A DNA stretch of 32,202 nt from Leptospira biflexa (GCA_020721925.1 DYLV01000013.1:1-32202); one strand, 5' to 3'; positions 1-8,318 are shown, numbered from the stretch's first letter. A program made the numbers and translations. The notes: generated from the letters alone by a model not told the origin.

Positions 1-1
1 A

Positions 2-1060
2 GAAATCATAAGCGATATTGCTGAAGTGCGACCGACAATCATGTGCTCGGTACCGAGGATGTTTGAGAAATTGTGTGTGCACATTATGAGAACGATAGAA
101 GGGTTTGGAAGATTTAAAAAATTGCGCTACACGTTTGCCCTCAATGTAGGACGTGAATACTTCATGACCCGCACTGTTTCAAAAAAGGTGGGATTTTTTT
201 TGACGTTGGTAAAGTGTCTATTAACGCCCACCTACCGGCGCATCAGAAAAATGATTAACATGGATAAAATGCGAATTCTATTTTCTGGAGGAGGGCCACT
301 TTCAGTGGAGATTGCGTATTTCTTCGGGGGCCTCGGACTTGAGATTCTCGAAGGATATGGCCTCACGGAAACGTCACCGGTAATTAATGTGAATTTGCCC
401 GGGAAAAGCAGACCCGGAACGGTTGGCCCGCCTCTGAAAAATGTGAATGAAATAATTTCGGATGAAGGTGAAATTCTTGTCAAGGGACCGATGGTATTTA
501 AAGGGTATTATCGATACGAAGGTGAGGATGCCGACGAATTTTTTACCAGTGAAGGCTATTTCAGAACAGGCGATTTAGGTACGTTTAACTCGGACGGATA
601 TTTGCTTATCACAGGCCGTTTGAAGGATATCATCATCACTTCGGGCGGGAAAAATATCTCACCGCAGATGATTGAATCAAAGTTCAAAGGTGATGAATTT
701 ATTCAATCATTCTGTGTGGTAGGGGACAGGAGGAAATATCTCACCGCGCTGGTGGTTCCAAATTTTGATCTGTTGCGGGCATATGCATGGGACAATAATA
801 TTTCTTTTCAGGCGGAGAGCGATCTGGTTATAAGGCCTGAAATCATTGAACTATACAGGAGGAGAATCGATGCAATTTCTGAAACGCTTGCAAGGTTTGA
901 GCAGATAAAGAAATTTACCTTGCTGGAAAAAAATTTTTCTGCCGAAAACGGCGAACTCACGCACACCAATAAATTCAAGCGCGATGTCATTAACAAGAGA
1001 TATAAGAAAATAATTGATATGATGTATCCTGAAAGTTCGATCATAGACGGGTGCCTTTGA
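2..1060 (+). CDS. Long-chain fatty acid--CoA ligase (AMP-forming), 5'-truncated by window edge
   Basis: The reading frame is open to the left edge, so this is the C-terminal 352 residues of a protein that should be about 600 long. The family activates fatty acids with ATP and CoA, releasing AMP and PPi. Visible hallmarks are the adenylate-binding YGLTETSPV motif (about nt 354-380), TGDLG followed by SDGYLLITGRLKD (about nt 562-630), and the C-terminal hinge region ending THTNKFKRD. The GTG at nt 26 lies inside the conserved VRPTIMCSVPR segment and is not the start. The large, FadD15-like architecture favours long-chain substrates, but chain length cannot be read from sequence. With the FeS oxidoreductase at 20720 it suggests fatty acid use. 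Confidence 0.93.
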   Translation, partial: EIISDIAEVRPTIMCSVPRMFEKLCVHIMRTIEGFGRFKKLRYTFALNVGREYFMTRTVSKKVGFFLTLVKCLLTPTYRRIRKMINMDKMRILFSGGGPLSVEIAYFFGGLGLEILEGYGLTETSPVINVNLPGKSRPGTVGPPLKNVNEIISDEGEILVKGPMVFKGYYRYEGEDADEFFTSEGYFRTGDLGTFNSDGYLLITGRLKDIIITSGGKNISPQMIESKFKGDEFIQSFCVVGDRRKYLTALVVPNFDLLRAYAWDNNISFQAESDLVIRPEIIELYRRRIDAISETLARFEQIKKFTLLEKNFSAENGELTHTNKFKRDVINKRYKKIIDMMYPESSIIDGCL

Positions 1061-1120
1061 TGGCAATTGATAATATGATTATAATACATTCGAGACACAG
1101 ATCGATATATCGAGGGTGAG

Positions 1121-1855
1121 ATGCTGAGAAATGTAATATTGTGCATGGGTGCAGTTTTATTGAGCGGGCCGCTTTTGTTATGGTGTGGGAAAGATCGAGA
1201 ACCACAACATATTGATTTGAAAAGAGATAAAGTGGTCGGTGTGGTCGTGCGGGAAAATGCGTTGATGCGCATCGATCCGATTATCTATTCGGCAAGGATT
1301 GCGCTTTTAAAGCGAGCTGAAATTGTCGAGGTGCTGGATAAATCCAAAGAACAGGGAACGGTTGGCGGAGTTCGCGGCTATTGGTATAAAGTGAAAGCGC
1401 CCAATGGCATTACTGGCTGGGTGTGGGGTAAAAATATTCAATTTTTCACAAACGAAAGTAAATCGCACATCGATAGTTATGTTTCTTCCTTCTGGGAAAA
1501 AGAATCGGAACGAGTGATGAAAATGATTTCTGGCAGGTGGTGGAGTGTGGATAAGCGGGGTGACTTTACCAACCACGCGCTTGAAATTTTCCCCGACGGA
1601 AAATACAAATCGTATCTTAAAGGAGGACAACCGATAACCGGCGATTACAATGTCAATTTTAAGGACAATGAGATCGTATTCACAAACGGGACCACGTTTA
1701 AAACAAATTTAAACATCGTACAGCGCGGCACAATGTTTTATTTGGAAAAGGAGACAGAAAAGGATTCAATTAAATTCCAGAAAACTTCCGGAAAACTCGA
1801 CGAAGAAAAAAAGGATAATCCAGAAGCACCGAAAGAGGGGGATCATGCGGATTAA
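1121..1855 (+). CDS. SH3-domain lipoprotein or secreted protein
   Basis: 244 residues. A hydrophobic signal segment (residues 4-22) ends in LLLWC; Cys22 could be lipidated, but Trp at -1 is atypical, so this is a probable rather than certain lipoprotein. Residues about 38-108 look like a bacterial SH3 (SH3b) domain, with VVVRENA at the start and GYWYKVKAPNGITGWVWG at the end; such domains often bind cell-wall peptides. Residues about 130-222 form a separate beta-rich region (RWWSVDKRGDF, EIFPDGKY, ITGDYNV) that resembles lipocalin-like folds, followed by an acidic/lysine tail. A GAGGGTGAG Shine-Dalgarno precedes the ATG. The 3' end overlaps the next gene by 11 bases, suggesting translational coupling. 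Exact role unknown. Confidence 0.75.
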   Translation: MLRNVILCMGAVLLSGPLLLWCGKDREPQHIDLKRDKVVGVVVRENALMRIDPIIYSARIALLKRAEIVEVLDKSKEQGTVGGVRGYWYKVKAPNGITGWVWGKNIQFFTNESKSHIDSYVSSFWEKESERVMKMISGRWWSVDKRGDFTNHALEIFPDGKYKSYLKGGQPITGDYNVNFKDNEIVFTNGTTFKTNLNIVQRGTMFYLEKETEKDSIKFQKTSGKLDEEKKDNPEAPKEGDHAD

Positions 1856-2582
1856 CCGGTTCCTTTCCCATGCCGGCATTGGAGCCAGAAGAAAAGTGGA
1901 GGAATTTGTGCTCGGCGGGCTTATTCGCGTAAACGGACAGATTGTGCGCGATCTTTCCACAATGATAGATCCGGATAGCGATGTGGTGGAATTTCGAAAT
2001 CGCAGGATTATCATAACAAAATATCATTACCTTCTGCTGAATAAACCCAAGGGCTATATCACCACCGTTAGCGATGAGCGTGGCAGAAAGCATGTGATGG
2101 AACTGATTCCGGAGCGATACGGTAAGGCAGGCGTGGTACCGGTTGGCCGTTTAGATAAGGATACCGAAGGCCTTCTTCTTTTGACAAATGACGGTGATGT
2201 TGCCTATGTGCTTACTCATCCGAAGTTTCAGGTTGAAAGAGAGTACTTCGTTGAACTTGATCGTACGCTTGACGATTCGTCAAGAAGGCACATTGAAAAA
2301 GGTGTGGTGATTGAAGGGAAAAGGACAGGCGCTGCTAAAATTGCGAGAATTAATGAAGCGGGCACACGAGTGCTTTTGAAAATCAGGGAAGGGAAAAAGA
2401 GGCAAATCAGAATTTCTTTCAGTAAATTTTCGTACAAAGTGAAAAAATTAAAAAGAATTGCATTTGGCCCCCTTAAGCTTGGAAGCCTTACTTCGGGTTC
2501 GTATCGGGAATTGAAGAGCGGGGAAATAAAATTATTGAGAAAACTTGTTGAATCCTCATCGTTAAAAAAACAAAAAGCATGA
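1845..2582 (+). CDS. rluB: RluB/RsuA-family rRNA pseudouridine synthase
   Basis: 245 residues, normal size. An N-terminal S4 RNA-binding domain (residues 1-50: RINRFLSHAG, GLIRVNGQ) is followed by the pseudouridine synthase domain. The catalytic aspartate is D104 in GRLDKDTEGLLLLTNDG. The C-terminal REGKKRQIRI and FGPLKLGSL motifs are typical of the RsuA/RluB/E/F branch, which acts on one rRNA site. RluB (23S, position 2605 in E. coli) is the most likely member because of the S4 domain and similarity, but 16S-specific RsuA cannot be fully excluded. A GAGGGGGATC Shine-Dalgarno lies inside the end of the upstream SH3 gene. Confidence 0.9.
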   Translation: MRINRFLSHAGIGARRKVEEFVLGGLIRVNGQIVRDLSTMIDPDSDVVEFRNRRIIITKYHYLLLNKPKGYITTVSDERGRKHVMELIPERYGKAGVVPVGRLDKDTEGLLLLTNDGDVAYVLTHPKFQVEREYFVELDRTLDDSSRRHIEKGVVIEGKRTGAAKIARINEAGTRVLLKIREGKKRQIRISFSKFSYKVKKLKRIAFGPLKLGSLTSGSYRELKSGEIKLLRKLVESSSLKKQKA

Positions 2583-2803
2583 AAAAAATTAATATTGTGT
2601 GAATTTTCATACGTGATTGAACATATATAATTTTTTTCATATCACATTTGTACATCATTCCAGTAAGCTTCAAAAAGACATAGTTCGATCTTTTCTTTTC
2701 ATTGTATTAATAACAAAATTTCTAATTTTTTCTTTGAATATCGACGATTATAAATGAAAGAGCCTGCTTACCTCTCTCATGATTCGTTATCGGGGAAATA
2801 CAT

Positions 2804-3385
2804 ATGCAGAATATTGATGTTTACTCTGGGAAAGAAGCAAGAGTGCTGAATAATTCGGCGATTCTTCAAGATGCCGACAATGTCGCCCGTCTTGAAGCAA
2901 TGTATCGCAAAGAAGCATATAAAAATAATAAACGCGCTTCGAGGATGCTTTCTCTTATCATTGCACTGTGCATTATTTCTTTTACGATTGGCCTTGTAAT
3001 GGGGTTGAAGTTTGCATCCGGCTCTCAAACTGCGATTGTTGATAATCAAACAGCCGGGGTTTTATCGCACATGCGCAGTAGAGTGACCGCTATTATGAAG
3101 CAGGGAGAGCGTGGCGAGCGAAGCGATGCGAAAGCGGTTTTTCCAAAGAATGAATATCCTTTTGTGATTCGAATCGGAAGGGATTTCAACATAAAAGAAT
3201 CGAAAGAGGTGTCTCAGTTTCTGTCAAATAACGGGCACACGATAGTCATTTCGCAAAAAAATCAAAGGCATAAATTATTTGTAGGGCCATACAAATCACT
3301 GACCGATGCTGAGGGGGGAATGAAAATTTTACGAAATTATCGAAAAAAGAGCTGGTTTGAAAAAGCCGAAATCGTAAAGCGTTAA
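2804..3385 (+). CDS. Membrane-anchored SPOR-domain protein
   Basis: 193 residues. One membrane segment (about residues 48-70, MLSLIIALCIISFTIGLVMG) after a basic cytoplasmic N terminus predicts an N-in, periplasm-facing protein. The C-terminal SPOR domain (about 113-193) shows YPFVIRIG, then KLFVGPYKSLTDAEGGMKIL, the usual SPOR ending. SPOR domains bind denuded peptidoglycan strands, often at division sites, so a cell-wall or division role is likely; the linker (75-110) shows no other domain. The gene ends only 3 bases from the convergent gene at 3389, with no terminator hairpin between them. Confidence 0.82.
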   Translation: MQNIDVYSGKEARVLNNSAILQDADNVARLEAMYRKEAYKNNKRASRMLSLIIALCIISFTIGLVMGLKFASGSQTAIVDNQTAGVLSHMRSRVTAIMKQGERGERSDAKAVFPKNEYPFVIRIGRDFNIKESKEVSQFLSNNGHTIVISQKNQRHKLFVGPYKSLTDAEGGMKILRNYRKKSWFEKAEIVKR

Positions 3386-3388
3386 AAA

Positions 3389-4279
3389 TCACACTTTTAT
3401 TTCTTTCAAAATATTTAAAAGCTTCTCTCTCTTTTTTTCTGAGAGTGAACCGCTGAAAACAATTCGAACAATATGGCCGCAGTTTTGGTTGATGAAATAT
3501 CCTTCGTATCCGGAAAAAGGAGGATGCCCGGTGTGATTGATTTCATTGATCACTCTATTTCTCCCTTTTTGAAGCAGTTTTCGTTCAAAAGCGTCGTTAC
3601 CGGTTAAAATATTCCAGTGAAGCACGAGCTCGTCGATTGAAGACAAAGCGGATTTAAATTGTTCACTGTCGATTGAAAGAAGCGCGTCGAATGAGGTGTT
3701 GTTTCCTGATGAACTCTCACTGAAGGACAGACCCGCAAGGATACCCTGGTATTCGTAATTGTATTTTTTTCTCTGAGAGGCGTGAAGGATAGATGGCTGT
3801 ACTTCCATCTTGACGACGTAGGGTACTACCTGATTCTGGATGTAGAGAGCTTTATCGATACGATATAAGAGAAGCGGATATTTCTCCACATGCTTTATAT
3901 ATCGCGGCCCCTCTCGCTTTTTAAGTCTCTGCACTTCCTTTGATGCGGATGCCTGCGCAGAATAGATTTGCTGATTTTTTGGAGGGAGTGCCAGGATGGC
4001 ATGCAATATGTTTATCCCCTCGGCGAGATAGTGGTTATGTATCAATTGCAGGCCATGATTGAGATAAAAGTGTATGCCGTCAAAAGATACCGCTTTGTAT
4101 TTATACTCTGGCTTTCCAGAAGTCCATATTTTGCCCTTCGAGTCGATATAATACCTATTGCCTTCTCGGTCTTTGGTCAGCACCCATCCTTGAAGCTGGG
4201 CAAATGAGAATTGTACGGTGCTGAGAATGACTAAAAATAGAAAAAAAATGGGGAATTTTTTTTGTGTTAATAAATTCAT
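3389..4279 (-). CDS. Secreted protein of unknown function
   Basis: 296 residues, family not recognised. A clear signal peptide (residues 1-27: basic start, FFLFLVILSTVQFSFA, cleavage after FA) predicts export to periplasm or surface; there is no lipobox Cys. The mature N terminus has a WVLTKDREGNRYYIDSKGKIW stretch that reads as a beta-hairpin. The middle (75-150) is helical and lysine-rich. The C-terminal part includes GYEGYFINQNCGHIVRIVFSG, perhaps a small alpha/beta domain. It is a single minus-strand gene, convergent with the SPOR gene (3-base gap) and divergent from the Fis-type gene. Confidence 0.7.
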   Translation of the reverse strand: MNLLTQKKFPIFFLFLVILSTVQFSFAQLQGWVLTKDREGNRYYIDSKGKIWTSGKPEYKYKAVSFDGIHFYLNHGLQLIHNHYLAEGINILHAILALPPKNQQIYSAQASASKEVQRLKKREGPRYIKHVEKYPLLLYRIDKALYIQNQVVPYVVKMEVQPSILHASQRKKYNYEYQGILAGLSFSESSSGNNTSFDALLSIDSEQFKSALSSIDELVLHWNILTGNDAFERKLLQKGRNRVINEINHTGHPPFSGYEGYFINQNCGHIVRIVFSGSLSEKKREKLLNILKEIKV

Positions 4280-4621
4280 ATGCTATATTGTACGATGATT
4301 AATGAACCTGTCAAGAGGTACTGTTCTTTTTTTCATATTTTTGTGATGAGGATTGAATTAGGTGGAGGCACAGACACACCACACATAATCAATGTGCTGA
4401 GTAAGCGTTTCAGGATAAATGATTGATCATAAATTTTATATAAAATGCATAAAAATATTTGACATGAAGTATGCAATGGAGAATGACAGGAATAAATAAA
4501 TCGAAATGGTTTGAACGGATAATGATATAATCTGTTCATAATCAATAAGAAAGTAAGATAGATATATCGAGTGGAAAGCAATAAATAGGAGAATTTTAAT
4601 CAACAGGTAAGGAGCGTGGTT
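4280..4621. other. Intergenic region (342 bases), divergent promoters
   Basis: This AT-rich stretch separates the divergent secreted-protein gene (minus) from the Fis-type gene (plus). It has no open frame with coding character. The only element I can support is the extended -10 box annotated separately at 4523-4531. A TTGACA occurs at 4459-4464 but no acceptable -10 lies 16-18 bases after it. The AT-rich tract 4430-4458 (with TTTTATATAAAA) could bind regulators. Confidence 0.5.
4523..4531 (+). promoter_or_regulatory. Extended -10 promoter of the Fis-type gene
   Basis: TGATATAAT is a perfect extended -10 element (TGN followed by TATAAT). No good -35 lies 17 bases upstream, which is usual for extended -10 promoters. 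It would give a leader of about 83 bases before the ATG at 4622. Confidence 0.45.
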
Positions 4622-4828
4622 ATGAATACCCAGACAAGAGGAAGGAAAAAATCGATTAAACTTCCGGAAAACTATGAAACGCTGGATAACGTTGTTGAAA
4701 AAGTCGAGAAAGAGCACATCAAGAAAACTCTCGAGTTGACGAATTGGAATCTTCAAAAAACAAGCAGGGTTCTGGATATTGCACGAAACACATTGAAAGC
4801 GAAAATAAAAAAATACGGCATTCAATAA
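4622..4828 (+). CDS. Small Fis-type helix-turn-helix DNA-binding protein
   Basis: 68 residues. I place the start at the ATG at 4622 because AAGGAG (4609-4614) sits 7 bases before it; the GTG at 4616 is too close to that site. After a basic N terminus (TRGRKKSIKLP), residues about 24-68 form an HTH_8/Fis fold: VEKEHIKKTLELTNWNLQKT, then VLDIARNTLKAKIKKYGI. This is the DNA-binding module found at the end of NtrC-type activators, here without receiver or AAA+ domain, so it probably binds DNA as a Fis-like dimer. Targets are unknown. It ends 6 bases from the convergent gene at 4835. Confidence 0.82.
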   Translation: MNTQTRGRKKSIKLPENYETLDNVVEKVEKEHIKKTLELTNWNLQKTSRVLDIARNTLKAKIKKYGIQ

Positions 4829-4834
4829 TAAGTT

Positions 4835-5884
4835 TCAGGTTTTTATCAGTAAGATTATCAATATAAGGATAATCAACAGAATCCCTGAACCAAAGGCAAC
4901 ATAAAGGAGAAAAGGGTTATTTGTATTCTCAGAAGCGGGGGCTTGTTGCGGAATATCCATTTCAATTTTGACATTTTCTTCTTCGACGATCCTTGCCAGG
5001 ATGTTTTTTGCAACGACTCCGTAGAGCATAAATCCGCCTTCCTGAAGGGGGATTTTTGCTTTTATGCGGGCTTTTACTGGAAGCATTTCTCCTTCATCTG
5101 TGATGGCTTTTTGTGCGGAGGCGACTTTTACCGCTATTGAATCCTCTTCGTTGGTAAAAAGAACTTTTATTTTATCTCCTGGCTGAATATCTTTAATATA
5201 CTTTCCCTTGACCGGCGCGACGATCACCCTTCCGTCAATGACATGCGCGGCTTCGCTTTCAATTTTTGCCATTATTTTTTCCTCAGCAGTGGGGCCAGTT
5301 CCCTCTGCGTGTTCTTTGGCGGATGGAGGTGTCTCTACGGGGATTTCCGACATTTCAAGGATAAGGGAACTGGTCTGTTCAAAGTCGAGCTGGCAGTGTA
5401 CTTCCTCGCGATTGAAAAGTTTGGAAATCATTTCGATAAGCGCATCTGTGGAAAGTTCAATGTTGGCTTCAGCGATATAATCGTATATTTCGTATCCTTT
5501 GAGGGAATCGAGCAAATGGCGCGTAAAGTCATATGATGTGATGGAATTTGTTTCTGGAGGACTTTCAAGATTGACGAAATCCTTGAATTTGCTGTAGAAA
5601 AATTTCCAGTTGTCGTTTATTGAAATTTTATCATGAAGCGTCTTGCTTTTTGAAAGAAGCGCGTTGATGTTCATAATATACTGGTTTTCCCTGTTGTAGA
5701 AAAAAAGAAAAATGCCGAAGGTGTGGTTCCCCACCGAAAAGCGCCCTTTCGTGACGACAACATCGTTCAACTGACCGTTGACCATTTTTCTGGCTTTTTC
5801 CATATCGCCATTGGTGTATTTTAATGCGATGTTGATGTTTTTCGTCTTTTCACTCAACGAATCAAATTGGTTGTTTTCGGGCAT
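4835..5884 (-). CDS. Tail-anchored membrane protein of unknown function
   Basis: 349 residues, family not recognised. There is no signal peptide. One membrane segment lies at the extreme C terminus (about 325-347, FLLYVAFGSGILLIILILIILLI, then KT), so the protein should be tail-anchored with nearly all of its mass in the cytoplasm. Residues 17-35 (IALKYTNGDMEKARKMVNG) resemble a UBA/TS-N three-helix motif. Residues 40-190 form a mixed domain; 190-210 is a Pro/Glu linker; 212-310 is beta-rich (GRVIVAPVKGKYIKDIQPGDKIKVLF). It starts 2 bases after the stop of the upstream gene, and its AGAGGT ribosome site lies within that gene's 3' end, so the two are translationally coupled. Confidence 0.72.
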   Translation of the reverse strand: MPENNQFDSLSEKTKNINIALKYTNGDMEKARKMVNGQLNDVVVTKGRFSVGNHTFGIFLFFYNRENQYIMNINALLSKSKTLHDKISINDNWKFFYSKFKDFVNLESPPETNSITSYDFTRHLLDSLKGYEIYDYIAEANIELSTDALIEMISKLFNREEVHCQLDFEQTSSLILEMSEIPVETPPSAKEHAEGTGPTAEEKIMAKIESEAAHVIDGRVIVAPVKGKYIKDIQPGDKIKVLFTNEEDSIAVKVASAQKAITDEGEMLPVKARIKAKIPLQEGGFMLYGVVAKNILARIVEEENVKIEMDIPQQAPASENTNNPFLLYVAFGSGILLIILILIILLIKT

Positions 5885-5886
5885 GA

Positions 5887-6456
5887 TTACCTCTTTGAAG
5901 CCTCGGCGATGTATTTTTCTATGATTTCGTATTTCTTTTGCGGAGATAGATTAATAAGTTTCCTTATACTCTGAAAAATGAGCTGTTTGTATTTTGACGA
6001 GGTTTCCAGGATAAAGAAACCATCGTTATCGAGATTGTTGATGATTATGACTTTGTTTGTGGGTAGTTTGGATCCTAAAATTGATCCGAAATATAGAATG
6101 AGGTGCTGCGGAGTGAGATATTTAACAAAGAGTTTATTTGTTCCGATCTCGAGGCGCCGCACGGGAGCATAGTCTTTATATCTTTCTTTTGAAACGGTAT
6201 TCCAATTTTTCGGATTTTCAGCCGCAATCAGGACGATGCGGTCGTTTGCGGGTGAGATGAGCAATTTGAAATAAGTATTAAATATTTTATAGGATGCAAG
6301 AAGGCCGAAGAGTGAATCATCCTCTGCTTTATTTGAATCGACGTGTTTTTTGTTCAAAGCTCTGATCATAGAGGGATTTTTTAAATCAGTAATATTGCAT
6401 AAAAACACGTCAGCATATGCAATAATTGAAATTTTTATCAAGTATGATTTTTTCAA
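5887..6456 (-). CDS. Unrecognised cytoplasmic protein, operon partner of the tail-anchored protein
   Basis: 189 residues, function unknown. The frame begins at TTG 6456 with an in-frame stop two codons upstream and no clear Shine-Dalgarno; an internal GTG (residue 17) or ATG (residue 30) could be the real start. No signal peptide, membrane segment or known motif is visible. The sequence alternates short beta strands and helices (KLLISPANDRIVLIAAENP, NKVIIINNLDNDGFFILE) and ends in a basic helix. It is coupled to the tail-anchored protein gene (2-base gap) and lies in the same direction as the STAS/HATPase genes upstream, hinting at a shared pathway. Confidence 0.62.
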   Translation of the reverse strand: MKKSYLIKISIIAYADVFLCNITDLKNPSMIRALNKKHVDSNKAEDDSLFGLLASYKIFNTYFKLLISPANDRIVLIAAENPKNWNTVSKERYKDYAPVRRLEIGTNKLFVKYLTPQHLILYFGSILGSKLPTNKVIIINNLDNDGFFILETSSKYKQLIFQSIRKLINLSPQKKYEIIEKYIAEASKR

Positions 6457-6540
6457 TTTTTAAGTGAATTGGAATAATTTTGGCCTTGTTCAATACATTA
6501 TTGTCGTTTCGATTAGATCATTCAGCACCTAACTGACCTG

Positions 6541-7098
6541 CTAAATGGTACAATAAAAAGTATTTGAATGCACATTTTGTTTTCGAATTATTCCCATTGC
6601 ATACATCTCCTCAAGAAGAGCGTTTGTTTCTTCGATGCCAGTTTCGAGAAAAAGGGAAATTTCGGCCGAGGTTGTTCCCTGGTTTATCGATAAAAATCGT
6701 ATGATGTCTATTTCTTCCGCAGTTAATTCACCGATGATATTGTGCTTATTTATGAGTCTATCCGTTGCGACGGCGAATCGTTTGCCTTTCACGACCCTGT
6801 ACGATTTCATCACATGGAGAATATTGTGGATGGCGGTTTCCGATATGCCCGATAATTTAATATGAAAGCGAGGATGTTCATTTCTCGACCGTTCAAGGAG
6901 CCGAATGATGAATTCATCGATAAATGAAGGATCAAGTACTTTATACCCTTTGAAGTCGATGACAACAACTTCTCCATCGTGAATATCAGTAAACTTTTTT
7001 GCGATGCGAATGTACAGCTCTCTTCCCACAGGCCTTGTAATCAGGTCTGGTATCGAAAGCTTCATATCGCGCGCAAATTTTTGAATTGCGATGACCAT
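6541..7098 (-). CDS. STAS-like (DUF4325-type) protein with C-terminal winged helix
   Basis: 185 residues. Residues about 15-105 match the STAS-like DUF4325 pattern: VGRELYIRIAKKF, VVVIDFKGYKVLDPSFIDEFI, with the diagnostic SFIDE at 58-62. Residues about 122-185 look like a winged helix (LTAEEIDIIRFLSINQGTTSAEI, then IEETNALLEEMYAMGIIRK), as in MarR-like regulators. DUF4325 domains commonly occur beside HATPase proteins, as here: the HATPase gene ends 92 bases upstream. I infer a partner-switching regulator whose STAS part docks with the ATPase and whose winged helix binds DNA or protein. No ribosome site is evident before the ATG. Confidence 0.75.
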   Translation of the reverse strand: MVIAIQKFARDMKLSIPDLITRPVGRELYIRIAKKFTDIHDGEVVVIDFKGYKVLDPSFIDEFIIRLLERSRNEHPRFHIKLSGISETAIHNILHVMKSYRVVKGKRFAVATDRLINKHNIIGELTAEEIDIIRFLSINQGTTSAEISLFLETGIEETNALLEEMYAMGIIRKQNVHSNTFYCTI

Positions 7099-7190
7099 TG
7101 TGTAATGGTAATTATTAATTTATGCGTTTGTGTAATATATGTCGGAATATTTCTTCTTTAAAAACGGAAAAAATGTTCGTGTTCGGTTCA

Positions 7191-8093
7191 TCATGATGTT
7201 AACGATATTGATATGTGGGTTCCAGGAAATGGCGGGAGATCGTTTTTCAAGAAAGAATGTGCGCTGCTTTTCCTCTTCGCGTTGTAGAGAATAGAAACAG
7301 CTGCATTATCTGAACGTATGAAAATCGAGCCGCCAAGTTTTTCAATTATAGAATTCACCTGATTGAGACCATAACCAAATTCTCGTTTGCTTGAAATGGT
7401 GGTGGTGAGAGCAAGTTTTATGAGATGCGCGGGAGATTCGTATTGTATGTTTGATTGAGAAAAGCTTCCGCGTATGCCTATTCCTGAATCGCATACTGCC
7501 AGTCGGACGATTTTTTGATTTGCATATGTATATGATTGCATGGCGAGGTAGCCTGAATCAAGGCTGTGCTCATAGATGTTTTGGCATATTTCAGATATTA
7601 CCGTCACAAAATAATCGACAATGGTATCGCTCAGCCAGTGTTTCATGATATGATTCGCACGTGTGCGAAACACTGAGATTGCTGAGGAGATGGCTTTTAT
7701 ACTCTCTCGCTCTTTGTTTGGGATTGCCGAAATCTCAACCAAGTTTTTACTCATGGGGCTTCTTTTTAAAAAGTATTGTTCGCTGAGATCTTCCGGCACG
7801 GAAAATATGTCCTGCTTTAGAAAATCCATTCTATAGAGATATTGGTGAATAGAAAGGGGAATGTTTCGTAGTGTGATTTTGGAGCCAATATTTCTCATGT
7901 AGTTTCTTCCAAGAAGCAGAAGCCCGAGCATGGAATACGGTTCAATAAATGAAAGTGAAGATAAATCGAGAACTCCCTTTTGAGATGAAAAAATCGTATT
8001 CTGAAGTGCAAGAATTTCCTCGAAAGCGAAAGGATCATGCAGGCAATCGGGAACTGGAATAGTATCAATATTTTGCAACTTATCTTGTTTCAT
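7191..8093 (-). CDS. STAS-like/HATPase fusion regulator (anti-sigma-factor-type ATP-binding protein)
   Basis: 300 residues. The N-terminal half (about 20-110) is STAS-like (VLDLSSLSFIEPYSMLGLLLL). The C-terminal half is a GHKL ATPase: N-box SEICQNIYEHS (E168, N172, H176), G1 box CDSGIGI (D202, G204, G206), G2 box GYGL (240-243) and a final GTHISI strand (291-296). There is no histidine phosphoacceptor (DHp) domain and no membrane segment, so it resembles the SpoIIAB/RsbW/RsbT class rather than a two-component kinase. It may phosphorylate or sequester an STAS protein, plausibly the DUF4325-type protein encoded next. It is the first gene of the minus-strand cluster. Confidence 0.8.
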   Translation of the reverse strand: MKQDKLQNIDTIPVPDCLHDPFAFEEILALQNTIFSSQKGVLDLSSLSFIEPYSMLGLLLLGRNYMRNIGSKITLRNIPLSIHQYLYRMDFLKQDIFSVPEDLSEQYFLKRSPMSKNLVEISAIPNKERESIKAISSAISVFRTRANHIMKHWLSDTIVDYFVTVISEICQNIYEHSLDSGYLAMQSYTYANQKIVRLAVCDSGIGIRGSFSQSNIQYESPAHLIKLALTTTISSKREFGYGLNQVNSIIEKLGGSIFIRSDNAAVSILYNAKRKSSAHSFLKNDLPPFPGTHISISLTS

Positions 8094-8207
8094 GGCAAAA
8101 AGCTGACTGTAATGGTCAATAGCAATACAGAAATTAGTTCTATAATAGTGAAATTATAAGAAGATCGTCGCATATCCTTGCCTCAACAGAAAGTGAAATT
8201 AAATTTT

Positions 8208-8219
8208 CTGAAATTTCAG
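8208..8219. repeat. 12-bp perfect palindrome (possible operator)
   Basis: CTGAAATTTCAG is a perfect 12-base palindrome about 115 bases upstream of the STAS/HATPase start codon. It could be an operator, but AT-rich palindromes of this length also arise by chance. Confidence 0.35.
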
Positions 8220-8262
8220 CATGTGATTCTGAAAAAATTTTTGAAAAATTTCAAATATGCGG

Positions 8263-8279
8263 TACTAATTCTATTAGTA
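8263..8279. repeat. TACTAAT-TCT-ATTAGTA inverted repeat (possible operator)
   Basis: Two perfect 7-base arms are separated by 3 bases. The repeat lies 40 bases upstream of the TTGACA of the small-RNA promoter, where a regulator of that RNA or of the divergent STAS/HATPase gene could bind. Confidence 0.4.
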
Positions 8280-8318
8280 TTAAATGATAATGGAAGAAGG
8301 AAAAATTTAATAAAAATG

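Noticed and set aside
4459..4487. TTGACA at 4459 as promoter of the Fis-type gene
   Set aside because: No sequence close to TATAAT lies 16-18 bases downstream; the extended -10 at 4523 is better.
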